This document shows, one piece after another, positions 1 through 9,236 of a stretch of DNA of 64,000 bases (the stretch's first letter is position 1; every line of letters begins with the position of its first letter). The stretch comes from Hyphomicrobiales bacterium. Lineage in GTDB: Bacteria > Pseudomonadota > Alphaproteobacteria > Rhizobiales > Rhizobiaceae. Both the position numbers and the translations under genes were made by a program. Where the stretch lies: the NCBI GenBank assembly GCA_900469955.1, contig UBYX01000013.1:24871-88870 (forward strand), in the 5' to 3' direction. The notes under the pieces are model-generated. The model was not told where the DNA came from, searched no databases, and saw only the letters and a list, made by a program, of their open reading frames with translations.

Positions 1-1
1 C

Positions 2-421
2 CCATCGGTAACTCCGGCTCAAGCTCAGTGGTGTTTTGCCCGCTATCGCTCCTACCGCGTGGAGGACAATAGTTATCAGCCCTATGGTGGAAGTTCGCGG
101 CGTCAATGCAAGGCGCCGGGCGCTGCGGTGACGCAAGCTGCCGCACCCATCGCGGAGGACGTGGCGGCCAGGCCGGACGATCGGCACATGTCACGGGATG
201 ACGGGCGGCCTGCCCAGCCGGAGGAAATCCCGTATGATGATCAGCCGGCTTACGGCATAGAGGCCGATTATGCGGAACCTGAGGCCGCCGATAGTGCTAC
301 TCCGGTAGGCGTGCACGAGGAATGGTGCTTCGGGCGTTACCGCTCCTATCGACCCGACGACAACAGCTACCAACCCTTTGATGGCGGCCCGCGCCGCGCC
401 TGCCAGTCACCCTACGGTTAA
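2..421 (+). CDS. BA14K-family protein, 5'-truncated by window edge
   Basis: The reading frame is open from the left edge, so only the C-terminal 139 codons are present. It contains two copies of a repeat of the form WCF-x-RYRSYR-x-x-DNSYQP followed by Gly, Arg and Cys residues, one at the very start of the window and one at the C terminus. They are separated by an Asp/Pro/Ala-rich linker of about 65 residues. This repeat is the signature of the BA14K family, small secreted or surface proteins of Brucella and rhizobia with proposed lectin or immunoreactive properties. The GTG at position 59 falls inside the first repeat and is not a credible start. The stop overlaps by 4 bp the end of the convergent MFS gene. 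Function is not known beyond the family. Confidence 0.75.
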   Translation, partial: PSVTPAQAQWCFARYRSYRVEDNSYQPYGGSSRRQCKAPGAAVTQAAAPIAEDVAARPDDRHMSRDDGRPAQPEEIPYDDQPAYGIEADYAEPEAADSATPVGVHEEWCFGRYRSYRPDDNSYQPFDGGPRRACQSPYG

Positions 422-1605
422 GCAGCCGGCGCGGCGGTCCGTTGTTCCATTTGCCGGAGGCAAAGGGCGAGGGCGAATCCAAGCAGCGTAGTGGAGAGGA
501 TATAGTAGGGCGCGCCGGACCAGCCGGCGATGCCGACGATCGATGCAAGCAGCATCGGGCCGAAGCACTGGCCAATATTGGAGCCTTGCATCACGAAGCC
601 GCTGAACGTTCCGACCAGATCGCGGCGAGGCGCATAGACAGGCAGGGCACCCATGATCGTGGCAGGCAGGAGACCGCCGGAGATGGCGTAGGCCACGGCG
701 GCGCCATAACGCATCCAGAGCGGAAACCCGTCGCCGAAGACGACGAAGGCGGTGAGCGTCAGCAAGAGGCAGGGGCCGGCAATGAGCGTCCAGCGGGGCG
801 CGCCCCAACGGGCAAGGATACCGCCCAACACATTGCCGACGGCATTGGCCAGCACGGCAAGTGCGGTCATTATCGAGGCAGCGGTAAGGCCTACCCCCAT
901 TTCCTCGATGAGCAATGTCGGCAGAAAGCCGAAGACGGCCATGAAACTGGAACTGTAGGCAAGAAAGATTCCGGAAATGATCCATGAGATCGGACGAATC
1001 GCAGTCAGGCCGACGGCGGACGCAAGCGATATCGAGGATCGGTCGGCGTGAACACGCTTCGGGATCTTTAGGAGCATCAGGGCGATCATTGGAATCAGGC
1101 TAACGACGGCAGCAAAAACCCATGACCCGCGCCAACCGAAACTCGGCAGCAGGAATGGCGAGATCACCATCATTGCCGCCACCCCCGCCGGAAGCCAGAT
1201 CCCCCAAAAAGCAAAGGCGAGACCGGTGTCGCGCGGCTCGATGGATGCGGCGATCAAACCGGGTGCTGCGACGGATGCCATGATCAGCCCGACACTCTCA
1301 ATGGCCCGGCTCGCAAGGAGCAGCATCTCGGAATTGGAGCCGGCCCCCACAAGACTTCCGGCGACCAGCAGGCCGAGCCCGAGCGCCATGGCGCGGCGAT
1401 GGCTGAGGTAATCCGTGAAGCGGCCGATAAATATGCCGCAAACTGCCCCGAGAACGCTCACCAGGCCCATAAGCCAGCCTGCGGCGACCAGATCGATGCC
1501 AAGTTCGGTCCGGAGCATGGGGATCGCGGGCGGTGCCTTGCCGATGTGAAGAGCGGCTGCGATGCCACCCGCGACGGCGACTGCGACATGTCCCCAGCGT
1601 GTCAT
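418..1605 (-). CDS. MFS transporter
   Basis: A 395-residue polytopic membrane protein with about 12 hydrophobic segments. The loop between helices 2 and 3 has the major facilitator motif A pattern (GRFTDYLSHRRAM, with the G-x3-D-x4-RR spacing), so it is a secondary transporter of the inner membrane. No substrate can be read from the sequence; the overall look is of the CynX/NimT or drug:H+ type. The start is an ATG with a short N terminus leading directly into helix 1. The gene points toward and overlaps the BA14K gene by 4 bp, and is codirectional with the LysR gene that ends about 120 bp upstream, which may or may not control it. Confidence 0.85.
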   Translation of the reverse strand: MTRWGHVAVAVAGGIAAALHIGKAPPAIPMLRTELGIDLVAAGWLMGLVSVLGAVCGIFIGRFTDYLSHRRAMALGLGLLVAGSLVGAGSNSEMLLLASRAIESVGLIMASVAAPGLIAASIEPRDTGLAFAFWGIWLPAGVAAMMVISPFLLPSFGWRGSWVFAAVVSLIPMIALMLLKIPKRVHADRSSISLASAVGLTAIRPISWIISGIFLAYSSSFMAVFGFLPTLLIEEMGVGLTAASIMTALAVLANAVGNVLGGILARWGAPRWTLIAGPCLLLTLTAFVVFGDGFPLWMRYGAAVAYAISGGLLPATIMGALPVYAPRRDLVGTFSGFVMQGSNIGQCFGPMLLASIVGIAGWSGAPYYILSTTLLGFALALCLRQMEQRTAAPAA

Positions 1606-1722
1606 GCTATGCCTAATCCGATCACCAATGAAGACCCATCCGGCAGCGCTTTATCATCGGCAGATGAGTCGAGGCATCAAAATTCCGTAAGGCACGACTT
1701 CCGACCGTCAAGGACGATATCT

Positions 1723-2658
1723 CTAGCTGGCCTTGCGGATCTGCTCGCGATTTTCCTCGACCTTCAGGCTCTGCACGAGCTTGGCGAGCCAATCGACGAA
1801 AACCCGCACCTTGTTGCTGAGGTGGCGCGTCTGCGGATAGACGATGTAGAGGGGCAGGGGTTCGCAATTCCAGTCCGGGAGCACCTGAACCAGATCGCCT
1901 TTCTCCACGGCCTCACGTACCATGAAGCGCGGCGATTGAACGATGCCCATGCCGGAGATGGCGGCATTGACGTAGGAGCGGGCATCATTGACGGACACGA
2001 TGTAGTTCGGCGTGATCTCCACGGTCTCTTCGCCTCGGGTGAACTCCATCGTCATCACGCGGCCCGCGTTGGCGTTCAAATAGCCCACCGAGAAATGATC
2101 GGCTCCAAGATCCCTGGGATGTTCGGGCACCCCCTGGTTGCGGATATAGAGGGGACCAGCATAAGCCTGCATGCCGATCTCGCCCACCTTGCGGGCGATC
2201 AACGATTGGTCGGTCGGCGTACCGGCACGCAGCGCGCAGTCGACGTTTTCGGCAATGTAATCCACCAGCCTGTCGCCGACGCCGATATCCAGCTTGATCT
2301 GCGGATACCGTTGATAGAAGTCGCAGAGCGACGGTATGACGAGCAGATCCGCGAAGGCGCCCGCCATCTCGACCCGCACACGGCCGGATGGTTGGGTCTG
2401 GGAATTGGACATGCTGCCGTCAAGTTCATCCAGCTCGGACAGGATTTGCACGGCCCGCTCGTAGTAGAGCGCGCCATCGGTCGTCACCATCACCCTGCGA
2501 GTCGTCCGGTTGAGCAGCGTCGTGCGAAGACGTCCTTCGAGACTCTGAACAAGGTTGGTGACCGTGGTCTTCGGCATATTGAGGGTCGCGGCAGCGCGCG
2601 TGAAATTGCCGGTTTCCACCACGCGCACGAATACGCGCATTGCTGAAAGCTGGTCCAT
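1723..2658 (-). CDS. LysR-family transcriptional regulator
   Basis: A protein of 311 residues. The first 60 residues form the winged helix-turn-helix typical of LysR regulators (MDQLSAMRVFVRVVETGNF, then the AAATLNMPKTTVT recognition region), followed by a periplasmic-binding-like effector domain to about residue 300. I chose the ATG at 2658 because the LysR domain begins exactly there; the frame is open a further 39 codons upstream without similarity to the family. The gene is divergent from the hydrolase-like gene and the RND efflux genes that follow it, the usual arrangement for a LysR regulator and its target, so control of those genes is likely but inferred. The effector is unknown. Confidence 0.88.
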   Translation of the reverse strand: MDQLSAMRVFVRVVETGNFTRAAATLNMPKTTVTNLVQSLEGRLRTTLLNRTTRRVMVTTDGALYYERAVQILSELDELDGSMSNSQTQPSGRVRVEMAGAFADLLVIPSLCDFYQRYPQIKLDIGVGDRLVDYIAENVDCALRAGTPTDQSLIARKVGEIGMQAYAGPLYIRNQGVPEHPRDLGADHFSVGYLNANAGRVMTMEFTRGEETVEITPNYIVSVNDARSYVNAAISGMGIVQSPRFMVREAVEKGDLVQVLPDWNCEPLPLYIVYPQTRHLSNKVRVFVDWLAKLVQSLKVEENREQIRKAS

Positions 2659-2813
2659 GGGATCTGTCTCCGCTGCGTTGCAGCATTGTCCTGAAATTTG
2701 GAACAGTGTTGTCGAATGTCGTGATCTAGTATGATTTTGCTCGAATAATAATATCAGCTTTGAAATTGGCGACAAGCACCCCTGTCACTAAGGGTGTCGA
2801 GCGAGATTTTTCA
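2659..2813. promoter_or_regulatory. Divergent LysR / hydrolase-RND promoter region
   Basis: This 155-bp gap separates the divergent LysR gene and the hydrolase-like gene. It is visibly more AT-rich than its surroundings, with a run of TAATAATAT near 2745-2755. It is the place where a LysR protein would be expected to bind, but I could not single out one convincing T-N11-A operator, so only the region is marked. Confidence 0.4.
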
Positions 2814-3611
2814 ATGACGGTGCAATGGGAAAATATAGCTTTCGACAGGTCGGCCAAGCCGCCTGTGCCCATGCGTCTGTATGAAAGTACGGCAAAGGGC
2901 AAGACGCCGCCACTGGTGCTTTATCTTCGCGGAGGAGCCTTTCTGGATGAAGGGCGCGCCGAACCGGAGCGTCCGATAGGCAAAGCTCTGGCGGAGACCG
3001 GTGCGGTGGTGCTGGAGGCCGACTACAGCAGCGTTTCGCACAACGTTTTTCCTCAGGCGATGGAATGCGCCTTCATGGCGCTTGATTGCCTGAGCAGCCG
3101 ACGCAAACAATTCGGGGGCGCAAAGTCTCTGTTGCTGGTTGCCGGTGACGAAGCCGGAGGCAATGTCGCAGCCGGTGTGGCTTTGAAGGCGCGGGACCAG
3201 ATGCGGGGTCAGTTGAGCGGCCAGGTCCTTCTGTCGCCGATGATCGATCCGATGATGGCGACGCGGTCCTTCCGCAAAGCGGATGAAATCGGCATGGGCG
3301 AGCGTTGGGCAGCGGGCTGGAGCCATTATCTCCGCTCGGCATGCGGGTTCCAGCACCCTTACGCAGTCCCCTGTCTCTGTTCGCGGCTTTCGGGCGTTGC
3401 GCCGGCTTTGATCGTGACATCGGACGACGATCCGTTGCGAGACGAGTCGGTCGGTTATGCTGATCGGCTGGCCGCTTCCGGAGTTTCGGTGCGACGCAAG
3501 ATTTTCCCGGCCGGCTGTGGCTGGACGGGCATTTACAGGGACGGCGACGGCAAATGGATGGAGTCATTGTGCTCCGAGTTTTCCGGGTTCGTCCAAGAAT
3601 TAAGTGCGTAA
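2814..3611 (+). CDS. HSL-like alpha/beta hydrolase fold protein, probably inactive
   Basis: A 265-residue protein with the overall pattern of the hormone-sensitive-lipase branch of alpha/beta hydrolases. The key motifs are degraded. The oxyanion-hole HGGG is RGGA (residues 39-42). The nucleophile elbow, normally GDSAGG, is GDEAGG (111-116), with Glu in place of Ser. The C-terminal region where HGF should supply the catalytic His reads AGCGWTG. An Asp in DDPLRDE is kept. It is therefore probably a pseudoenzyme, perhaps a ligand-binding accessory of the pump encoded next. I chose the ATG at 2814; a TTG at 2760 would add 18 residues. It is 54 bp upstream of the efflux adaptor gene and may be cotranscribed with it. 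Confidence 0.8.
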   Translation: MTVQWENIAFDRSAKPPVPMRLYESTAKGKTPPLVLYLRGGAFLDEGRAEPERPIGKALAETGAVVLEADYSSVSHNVFPQAMECAFMALDCLSSRRKQFGGAKSLLLVAGDEAGGNVAAGVALKARDQMRGQLSGQVLLSPMIDPMMATRSFRKADEIGMGERWAAGWSHYLRSACGFQHPYAVPCLCSRLSGVAPALIVTSDDDPLRDESVGYADRLAASGVSVRRKIFPAGCGWTGIYRDGDGKWMESLCSEFSGFVQELSA

Positions 3612-3665
3612 CGTGTAATATTTGAAGGCAATAGCGGCCGGTTTACTAGGCCGAAGGAGAGTACA

Positions 3666-4850
3666 ATGACATCGAAGATCAAGAACTGGGCCCTGTGGGG
3701 CACCGGACTGGGTACCGCTGCCCTGATCGCAGGCGCATCGGTCTATCTCGACCTGCCGCAGGGCGCCAATGCTGCGCCGGCGTCGGCATCCGCGCAGGCG
3801 CCCGCCGTTCCGGTCACCGTCGCGACGGTCGAACCACGTAGCGTCACGACATGGCAGGAATTCTCCGGCCGGCTGGAAGCTGTCGACCGGGTGCAAATCC
3901 GTCCGCGCGTCGGCGGGATCATCCAGTCGGTCCATTTCCGTGAAGGCGGACTAGTGAAGGCGGGAGAGCTTCTGGTGACGATGGATCCGGAGCCCTATAG
4001 GGCAGCGGTCGCTCAAGCCGAAGGACAGGTTGCCTCAGCCGAGGCGAAGGTCCAGCTTGCCGCCACCGAACTGGAACGCGGCAAGAACCTCGCAGCCAAG
4101 AACACTATCTCCCAGAGTGATCTTGCCCAGCGGCAGAGTGCCCAGAGCGAGGCGTTGGCCAATCTTCAGTCCGCCAAGGCGGCATTGAGGGTGGCGCAAC
4201 TCAATCTCGACTATACGGAAATCCGTGCGCCGATCGCGGGCCGGGTCGGCAAACTGGAAATCACCGTCGGAAATCTGGTGGCTGCCGGTTCTGAGTCCTC
4301 GCCGCTGACGACCCTGGTATCCAGCGACCCGATCTATGCGAGCTTCGACGCCAGCGAGGAGCTGGTCGGTCGAATACTGGCGCAGCTCCCGTCCGAGAAC
4401 GACACTCCCGCAATCGAACAGGTACCGGTTGAAGTGAGCACGCTTGCCGACGATGGTGTTTCCATCCGTGGAAAGCTGCAGCTTATCGACAACGAGGTGA
4501 ATGCCGCGAGCGGTACGATCGGCGTGCGCGCCGTCTTCGGTAATCCGGGCGGTCGTCTGCTTCCTGGCCAGTTCGTGCGGGTTCGCATGGGGCAGCCGAA
4601 GGCGGAAGATCATCTCCTGGTAACGGAGAAGGCGGTCGGCACCGATCAGGACAAAAAGTTCGTCTTCGTGGTGGATGCAAACAATACCGTCGGATACCGG
4701 CAGGTGGAGCTGGGTTCAACGGTCGACGGCATGCGCATCGTCCAAAAGGGCCTCAATGCCGGCGATCGGATCGTCGTCAACGGCCTGCAGCGGATCCGTC
4801 CGGGTGCGGTCGTAGAGCCTCAGGACGAGGCGAAGGTCGCCACGAAATAA
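3666..4850 (+). CDS. RND efflux membrane fusion protein (AcrA/MexA type)
   Basis: A 394-residue periplasmic adaptor subunit of a tripartite RND efflux pump. There is an N-terminal export signal (hydrophobic stretch at about residues 10-27, then an Ala-rich linker), split lipoyl-like halves around residues 75-105 and 175-205, an alpha-helical coiled-coil hairpin between them rich in Ala, Gln and Glu, and the beta-barrel and membrane-proximal domains to the C terminus. The RBS (GGAGAG) lies 5 bases before the ATG. The pump gene follows after about 125 bp. It connects the inner-membrane pump to an outer-membrane channel; no TolC-type gene is nearby, so the channel must come from elsewhere. Confidence 0.93.
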   Translation: MTSKIKNWALWGTGLGTAALIAGASVYLDLPQGANAAPASASAQAPAVPVTVATVEPRSVTTWQEFSGRLEAVDRVQIRPRVGGIIQSVHFREGGLVKAGELLVTMDPEPYRAAVAQAEGQVASAEAKVQLAATELERGKNLAAKNTISQSDLAQRQSAQSEALANLQSAKAALRVAQLNLDYTEIRAPIAGRVGKLEITVGNLVAAGSESSPLTTLVSSDPIYASFDASEELVGRILAQLPSENDTPAIEQVPVEVSTLADDGVSIRGKLQLIDNEVNAASGTIGVRAVFGNPGGRLLPGQFVRVRMGQPKAEDHLLVTEKAVGTDQDKKFVFVVDANNTVGYRQVELGSTVDGMRIVQKGLNAGDRIVVNGLQRIRPGAVVEPQDEAKVATK

Positions 4851-4974
4851 TCCGCTGACCGGTATCTGACCGGTCAGCCTCAAAATATCACCGACGCCTT
4901 TGTCGCCTGCAGCCATCCGGCTGCGGGACGGGCGCTTTCCGTTTCTTGTTCAACCCCGGAGAGAGGGCTTTGAC

Positions 4975-7900
4975 ATGAATATTTCCCGGTTTTTTATCGA
5001 TAGGCCGGTCTTCGCAGCCGTCTTGTCGATCCTTATCGTGGTCGCGGGCCTTATCGGCATGCGCGCCCTTCCGATTTCCGAATATCCGGACGTGGTGCCG
5101 CCATCCGTGGTCGTACGCGCCAGCTATCCAGGCGCAAACCCGACGGTCATCGCCGAGACGGTGGCAACACCGCTTGAAGAGTCGATCAACGGCGTCGAAG
5201 ACATGCTCTACATGTCGAGCCAGGCGACTTCCGACGGCGTTCTCAACGTTACCGTCACTTTCAAGCTCGGCACCGATCCGGACAAGGCACAGCAGCTCGT
5301 GCAGAACCGTGTTTCGCAAGCCGAACCTCGGCTGCCGGCGGAAGTGCGCGCGCTGGGCATTACGACCGTCAAGAGCTCGCCCGACTTCATCATGGTCGTG
5401 AACCTGGTCTCCACCGGAGGCAATTACGACATCACCTATCTCCGCAACTATGCGACGCTGAACGTCAAGGACCGGCTTGCCCGGATCGAGGGCGTCGGGC
5501 AGGTGCAGGTCTTCGGGGCAGGCGACTATTCCATGCGCGTCTGGATCGATCCCCAGAAGGCGGCTGAACACTCGCTCGCCGCCAGCGACATCAGCAATGC
5601 GATCCGATCGCAGAACGTTCAGGCCGCGGCGGGCATTATCGGTGCGTCGCCGAGCCCGCAAGGCGTAAACTTGCAGCTCAACGTCAATGCTCAGGGCCGT
5701 TTGCAGACCCCGGAAGAATTCGGCAACATCATCGTCAAGAGCGGCGAGAGAGGGCAGATCACCCGACTTCGCGACGTTGCGCGCATCGAACTCGGGGCTG
5801 CCGACTACACACTGCGCTCTCTGCTCGACGGCCAGCCGGCCGTGGCAGTCGCTGTTCTGCAGGCGCCCGGTTCGAACGCGATCGAGATCGCTGACAACGT
5901 GCGCGCGACAATGGACGAGCTCCAGCTGGCGATGCCGGCCGGGGTCAAATACGAGATCGTCTACGACACCACCAAGTTCGTGCGTGCCTCGATCGAAAAG
6001 GTTATCGAAACCCTGCTCGAAGCGGTCGCGCTCGTCGTTCTCGTGGTCATCCTCTTCCTTCAGACGTGGCGGGCTTCGATCATTCCGCTGATTGCCGTTC
6101 CGGTCTCGATCATCGGTACGTTCGCGGTGATGTATGCCTTCGGGTTCTCGATCAACGCGCTGACGCTCTTCGGGCTGGTGCTGGCGATCGGCATCGTCGT
6201 GGACGATGCGATCGTCGTGGTCGAAAACGTCGAACGCAACATCGAGAACGGGCTCAGTCCGCGGGACGCAACCTACCGCGCCATGAAGGAAGTGTCCGGC
6301 CCGATCATCGCGATCGCGCTGGTTCTTGTTGCGGTCTTCGTACCGCTCGCCTTCATCACCGGCCTGTCCGGCCAGTTCTACCGGCAGTTCGCGCTGACGA
6401 TCGCGATTTCGACCGTCATCTCGGCAATCAACTCGCTGACACTGTCGCCAGCACTCGCGGCACTTCTACTCAAGGGACATCATGCGCCGAAGGATTGGCT
6501 GACGCGGTTCATGGACCTGATCTTCGGATGGTTCTTCCGCGGCTTCAACCGTGCCTTCGGTGCGGCATCCAACGGCTACGGTCGCACGGTCGGCGGACTG
6601 CTCTCGCGCAAGAGCCTCGTGATGGTCATCTATCTCGCGCTGGTCGGCCTGACCTACAGCATGTTCAATGCTGTGCCAGGCGGGTTCGTGCCGGCGCAGG
6701 ACAAGCAGTACCTGATCGGCTTTGCCCAGCTTCCTGACGGCGCGACGCTCGACCGCACGGAAGAGGTGATCAAACGCATGAGCGACATTGCAACGGCACA
6801 ACCGGGCGTCGAACATGCAATCGCGTTCCCGGGGCTATCGATCAACGGCTTCACGATCGGCTCGAACGCGGGCATCGTCTTTGCGATCCTCGACGACTTT
6901 GAAGCCCGAAAGTCGCCGGAGCTTTCCGGGGGTGCCATCGCCATGGCGTTGAACCAGAAATACGCCGGCATCCAGGATGCGTTCATCGCCATGTTCCCGC
7001 CGCCGCCGGTCAACGGCCTCGGCCAGACGGGCGGGTTCAAGCTGCAGATCGAGGATCGTGCGGGTCTGGGCAACCAGGCGCTCGACGAAGCGGCCAAGGC
7101 GGTGCTTGCCAAGGCCTACCAGACGCCGGAACTCGCCGGCATCTTCTCGAGCTTCCAGATCAACGTGCCGCAGCTTTATGCGGATCTGGACCGCGCCAAG
7201 GCCGAGCAACTCGGCGTCTCGGTGACCGATGTCTTCGAAACGCTGCAGATCTACCTCGGTTCGCTCTATGTCAACGACTTCAACGCCTTCGGCCGCACCT
7301 ACAGCGTCCGGGTTCAGGCGGACGCGCAATTCCGCGCCAAGCCCGAGGATATCGGCCAGCTGAAGGTCCGTTCTCAGTCCGGTCAGATGATTCCGCTCTC
7401 GGCACTGCTGAAGGTGGATGCGCAGACAGGTCCGGAACGTGCCACCCGCTACAACGGCTTCCTTTCCGCCGACATCAACGGCGGTCCGGCACCGGGCTTC
7501 TCTTCGGGTCAGGCACAGGCGGCGATCGAGAAAATTCTGGACGAGACGCTGCCTTCGGGTATCGACTTCGAATGGACGGATCTCACCTACCAGCAGATTC
7601 TGGCGGGCAATTCGAGCATCGTCGTCTTCCCGCTGGCATTGCTGCTCGTCTATCTCGTGCTCGCTGCACAGTATGAGAGCCTGACCCTGCCGCTTGCGAT
7701 CATCATGATCGTGCCGATGGGTGTGCTTGCCGCCTTGACCGGCGTTTGGTTCACCGGCGGAGACAACAACATCTTCACCCAGATCGGGCTGGTGGTGTTG
7801 GTGGGGCTTTCGGCGAAGAATGCGATCCTGATCGTTGAATTCGCTCGGGAGCTGGAATTCCAGGGCCGCACGCCCTTCCAGGCGGCCGTGGAATCGAGCC

Positions 7901-8157
7901 GGCTGCGGCTGCGGCCGATCCTGATGACCTCCATGGCGTTCATCATGGGCGTCGTGCCGCTGGTCATCTCGACCGGGGCAGGTTCGGAAATGCGCTCCGC
8001 CATGGGTATCGCGGTCTTCTCCGGCATGATCGGAGTGACCTTCTTCGGCATCTTCATGACGCCGGTCTTCTACATGCTGGCACGTTTGCTTACCGGCGGC
8101 CGCCCTCTGCGGCAGCACGGCACGGAGGCGGCGCCCGCTCTCTCTCCAGCGGAGTAA
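4975..8157 (+). CDS. RND multidrug efflux permease (AcrB/MexB type)
   Basis: A 1060-residue inner-membrane proton-driven exporter, the full length of hydrophobe/amphiphile efflux RND pumps. It begins MNISRFFIDRPVFA, the canonical first helix, and shows the two-fold repeat of 1 + 5 transmembrane helices separated by two large periplasmic loops. The proton-relay pair of Asp residues is present in helix 4 (GIVVDDAIVVVENV). I chose the ATG at 4975, preceded by GGAGAGAGG, over an in-frame start 75 bp upstream because homology begins there. It forms an operon with the adaptor gene. The divergent LysR protein is the likely regulator. Substrates cannot be told from sequence. Confidence 0.95.
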   Translation: MNISRFFIDRPVFAAVLSILIVVAGLIGMRALPISEYPDVVPPSVVVRASYPGANPTVIAETVATPLEESINGVEDMLYMSSQATSDGVLNVTVTFKLGTDPDKAQQLVQNRVSQAEPRLPAEVRALGITTVKSSPDFIMVVNLVSTGGNYDITYLRNYATLNVKDRLARIEGVGQVQVFGAGDYSMRVWIDPQKAAEHSLAASDISNAIRSQNVQAAAGIIGASPSPQGVNLQLNVNAQGRLQTPEEFGNIIVKSGERGQITRLRDVARIELGAADYTLRSLLDGQPAVAVAVLQAPGSNAIEIADNVRATMDELQLAMPAGVKYEIVYDTTKFVRASIEKVIETLLEAVALVVLVVILFLQTWRASIIPLIAVPVSIIGTFAVMYAFGFSINALTLFGLVLAIGIVVDDAIVVVENVERNIENGLSPRDATYRAMKEVSGPIIAIALVLVAVFVPLAFITGLSGQFYRQFALTIAISTVISAINSLTLSPALAALLLKGHHAPKDWLTRFMDLIFGWFFRGFNRAFGAASNGYGRTVGGLLSRKSLVMVIYLALVGLTYSMFNAVPGGFVPAQDKQYLIGFAQLPDGATLDRTEEVIKRMSDIATAQPGVEHAIAFPGLSINGFTIGSNAGIVFAILDDFEARKSPELSGGAIAMALNQKYAGIQDAFIAMFPPPPVNGLGQTGGFKLQIEDRAGLGNQALDEAAKAVLAKAYQTPELAGIFSSFQINVPQLYADLDRAKAEQLGVSVTDVFETLQIYLGSLYVNDFNAFGRTYSVRVQADAQFRAKPEDIGQLKVRSQSGQMIPLSALLKVDAQTGPERATRYNGFLSADINGGPAPGFSSGQAQAAIEKILDETLPSGIDFEWTDLTYQQILAGNSSIVVFPLALLLVYLVLAAQYESLTLPLAIIMIVPMGVLAALTGVWFTGGDNNIFTQIGLVVLVGLSAKNAILIVEFARELEFQGRTPFQAAVESSRLRLRPILMTSMAFIMGVVPLVISTGAGSEMRSAMGIAVFSGMIGVTFFGIFMTPVFYMLARLLTGGRPLRQHGTEAAPALSPAE

Positions 8158-8170
8158 GCTGACCTCCAGG

Positions 8171-8203
8171 CCGCGCGGGCTCTTCCACCGGGAGCCCGCG
8201 CGG
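8171..8203. terminator. Bidirectional terminator hairpin
   Basis: An inverted repeat with 12-bp arms (CCGCGCGGGCTC and its complement) around a 9-base loop lies between the convergent RND pump and SDR genes. It has no clear T-run on either side, which is common for terminators in GC-rich rhizobia. Its position between two converging genes supports a bidirectional role. Confidence 0.65.
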
Positions 8204-8215
8204 CAATTCGGTTCT

Positions 8216-8986
8216 CTACAAAGCGCCGCCGTCGATGACGATCGTTTGAGCCGTCATGGCGGCGGAAGCGTTTGAAGCGAGGAACAGGCAGGGGCCGACC
8301 AGGTCTTCTGCCATCAGCACCCGCTTCAGGCACTGGCGGGCAACCATCTTGCCGATGCCTTCCTCTGTCAGCCACAGTTCCTTCTGCCGTTCGGTGACGA
8401 TCATGCCCGGAAGGATGGCGTTGACGCGGATGTTCTCCGCTCCAAGCCTTCCCGCTAGGCTCTTCGTCAGCCCGATGATGCCGGCCTTGGCGGTCGTGTA
8501 GGCCGGCATTTCTCCCATGTTGAGCAGATAGGCGATCGAGGAGAAGTTGACGATCGCGCCAGCGCCGGTTTTACGTATATGCGGCACCGCGGCCTGCGAA
8601 ACGAAGAACATCTGTTTCAGATTGATCGCCTGGCTGGCGTCCCAATATTCTTCTGTTACCGCATCGAGCTCGTGCCGGTCGTCCCAGCCGGCATTGTTGA
8701 CGAGCACGGCGAGCGAACCCAGCTTTCCGGCGACTTCATCCACGGCGGCTTGGGTCTCGGCGACGTTACGCAAGTCGGCTTTCAGATAAACAACCGGGTG
8801 AGCAGACTTTTCCGACAGCCGGCCGGCCAATTTTCGGCTCTGTTGCTCGGCGATGTCGAGGAACGCAACTTTGGCGCCTTGGGCCGCAAAGCCTTCGACG
8901 AGAGCGGCTCCAATGCCGGATCCGCCGCCGGTAATCAGCACGCCACGATTGGCCAGATCAGTATGCCGGACAGAAACTGCAGTCAC
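8216..8986 (-). CDS. SDR-family NAD(P)-dependent oxidoreductase
   Basis: A 256-residue classical short-chain dehydrogenase. The cofactor motif TGGGSGIG is at residues 19-26, the NNAG structural motif at 97-100, and the catalytic Ser149/150, Tyr163 and Lys167 (SS then YTTAK) are all present. It ends with the usual IDGG motif near the C terminus. Relatives act on sugars, sugar acids, 3-oxoacyl groups or small alcohols, and the sequence alone does not decide between them. The gene converges on the RND operon with a hairpin between, and has no obvious functional partner nearby. Tail and start agree with family length, so the ATG at 8986 is likely correct. Confidence 0.88.
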   Translation of the reverse strand: MTAVSVRHTDLANRGVLITGGGSGIGAALVEGFAAQGAKVAFLDIAEQQSRKLAGRLSEKSAHPVVYLKADLRNVAETQAAVDEVAGKLGSLAVLVNNAGWDDRHELDAVTEEYWDASQAINLKQMFFVSQAAVPHIRKTGAGAIVNFSSIAYLLNMGEMPAYTTAKAGIIGLTKSLAGRLGAENIRVNAILPGMIVTERQKELWLTEEGIGKMVARQCLKRVLMAEDLVGPCLFLASNASAAMTAQTIVIDGGAL

Positions 8987-9085
8987 ATGCTCCTCCGCTT
9001 CGCGTGTTCGCGAGCTTTATCGCAGATCGGTCGAAAGCGGCAAGTCGCCAAAGTCTCGCCACCGGCTGACGCTATTTTGCGCGGT

Positions 9086-9235
9086 ATGAGTATCGCCGTG
9101 GGAATAGCGGTTGGCGTCGGCCTTGGCGCAGTTCTGGGAGGGGCATTCTTCGACAATGTCGGGATCGGCATTGCCATCGGGATCGCGATAGGCGTCGCGT
9201 GCGATAATGCCGTGTCCAATATGCGTTCGAAATGA
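9086..9235 (+). CDS. Small glycine-zipper hydrophobic protein
   Basis: A 49-residue peptide made almost wholly of Gly, Ala, Ile and Val in a repeating pattern of small residues every four positions (for example VGIAVGVGLGAVLGG). This is typical of glycine-zipper membrane peptides, which associate tightly within a membrane. It ends with a polar tail, SNMRSK. Small proteins of this kind are common in rhizobia, with unknown role. There is no strong RBS before the ATG and it is short, so the call rests on its distinctive composition and the good hairpin just after its stop. Confidence 0.5.
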   Translation: MSIAVGIAVGVGLGAVLGGAFFDNVGIGIAIGIAIGVACDNAVSNMRSK

Positions 9236-9236
9236 C

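Noticed and set aside
4900..4974. Longer N terminus for the RND pump
   Set aside because: The family always starts at the first transmembrane helix, MNISRFF, and this ATG has the good RBS.
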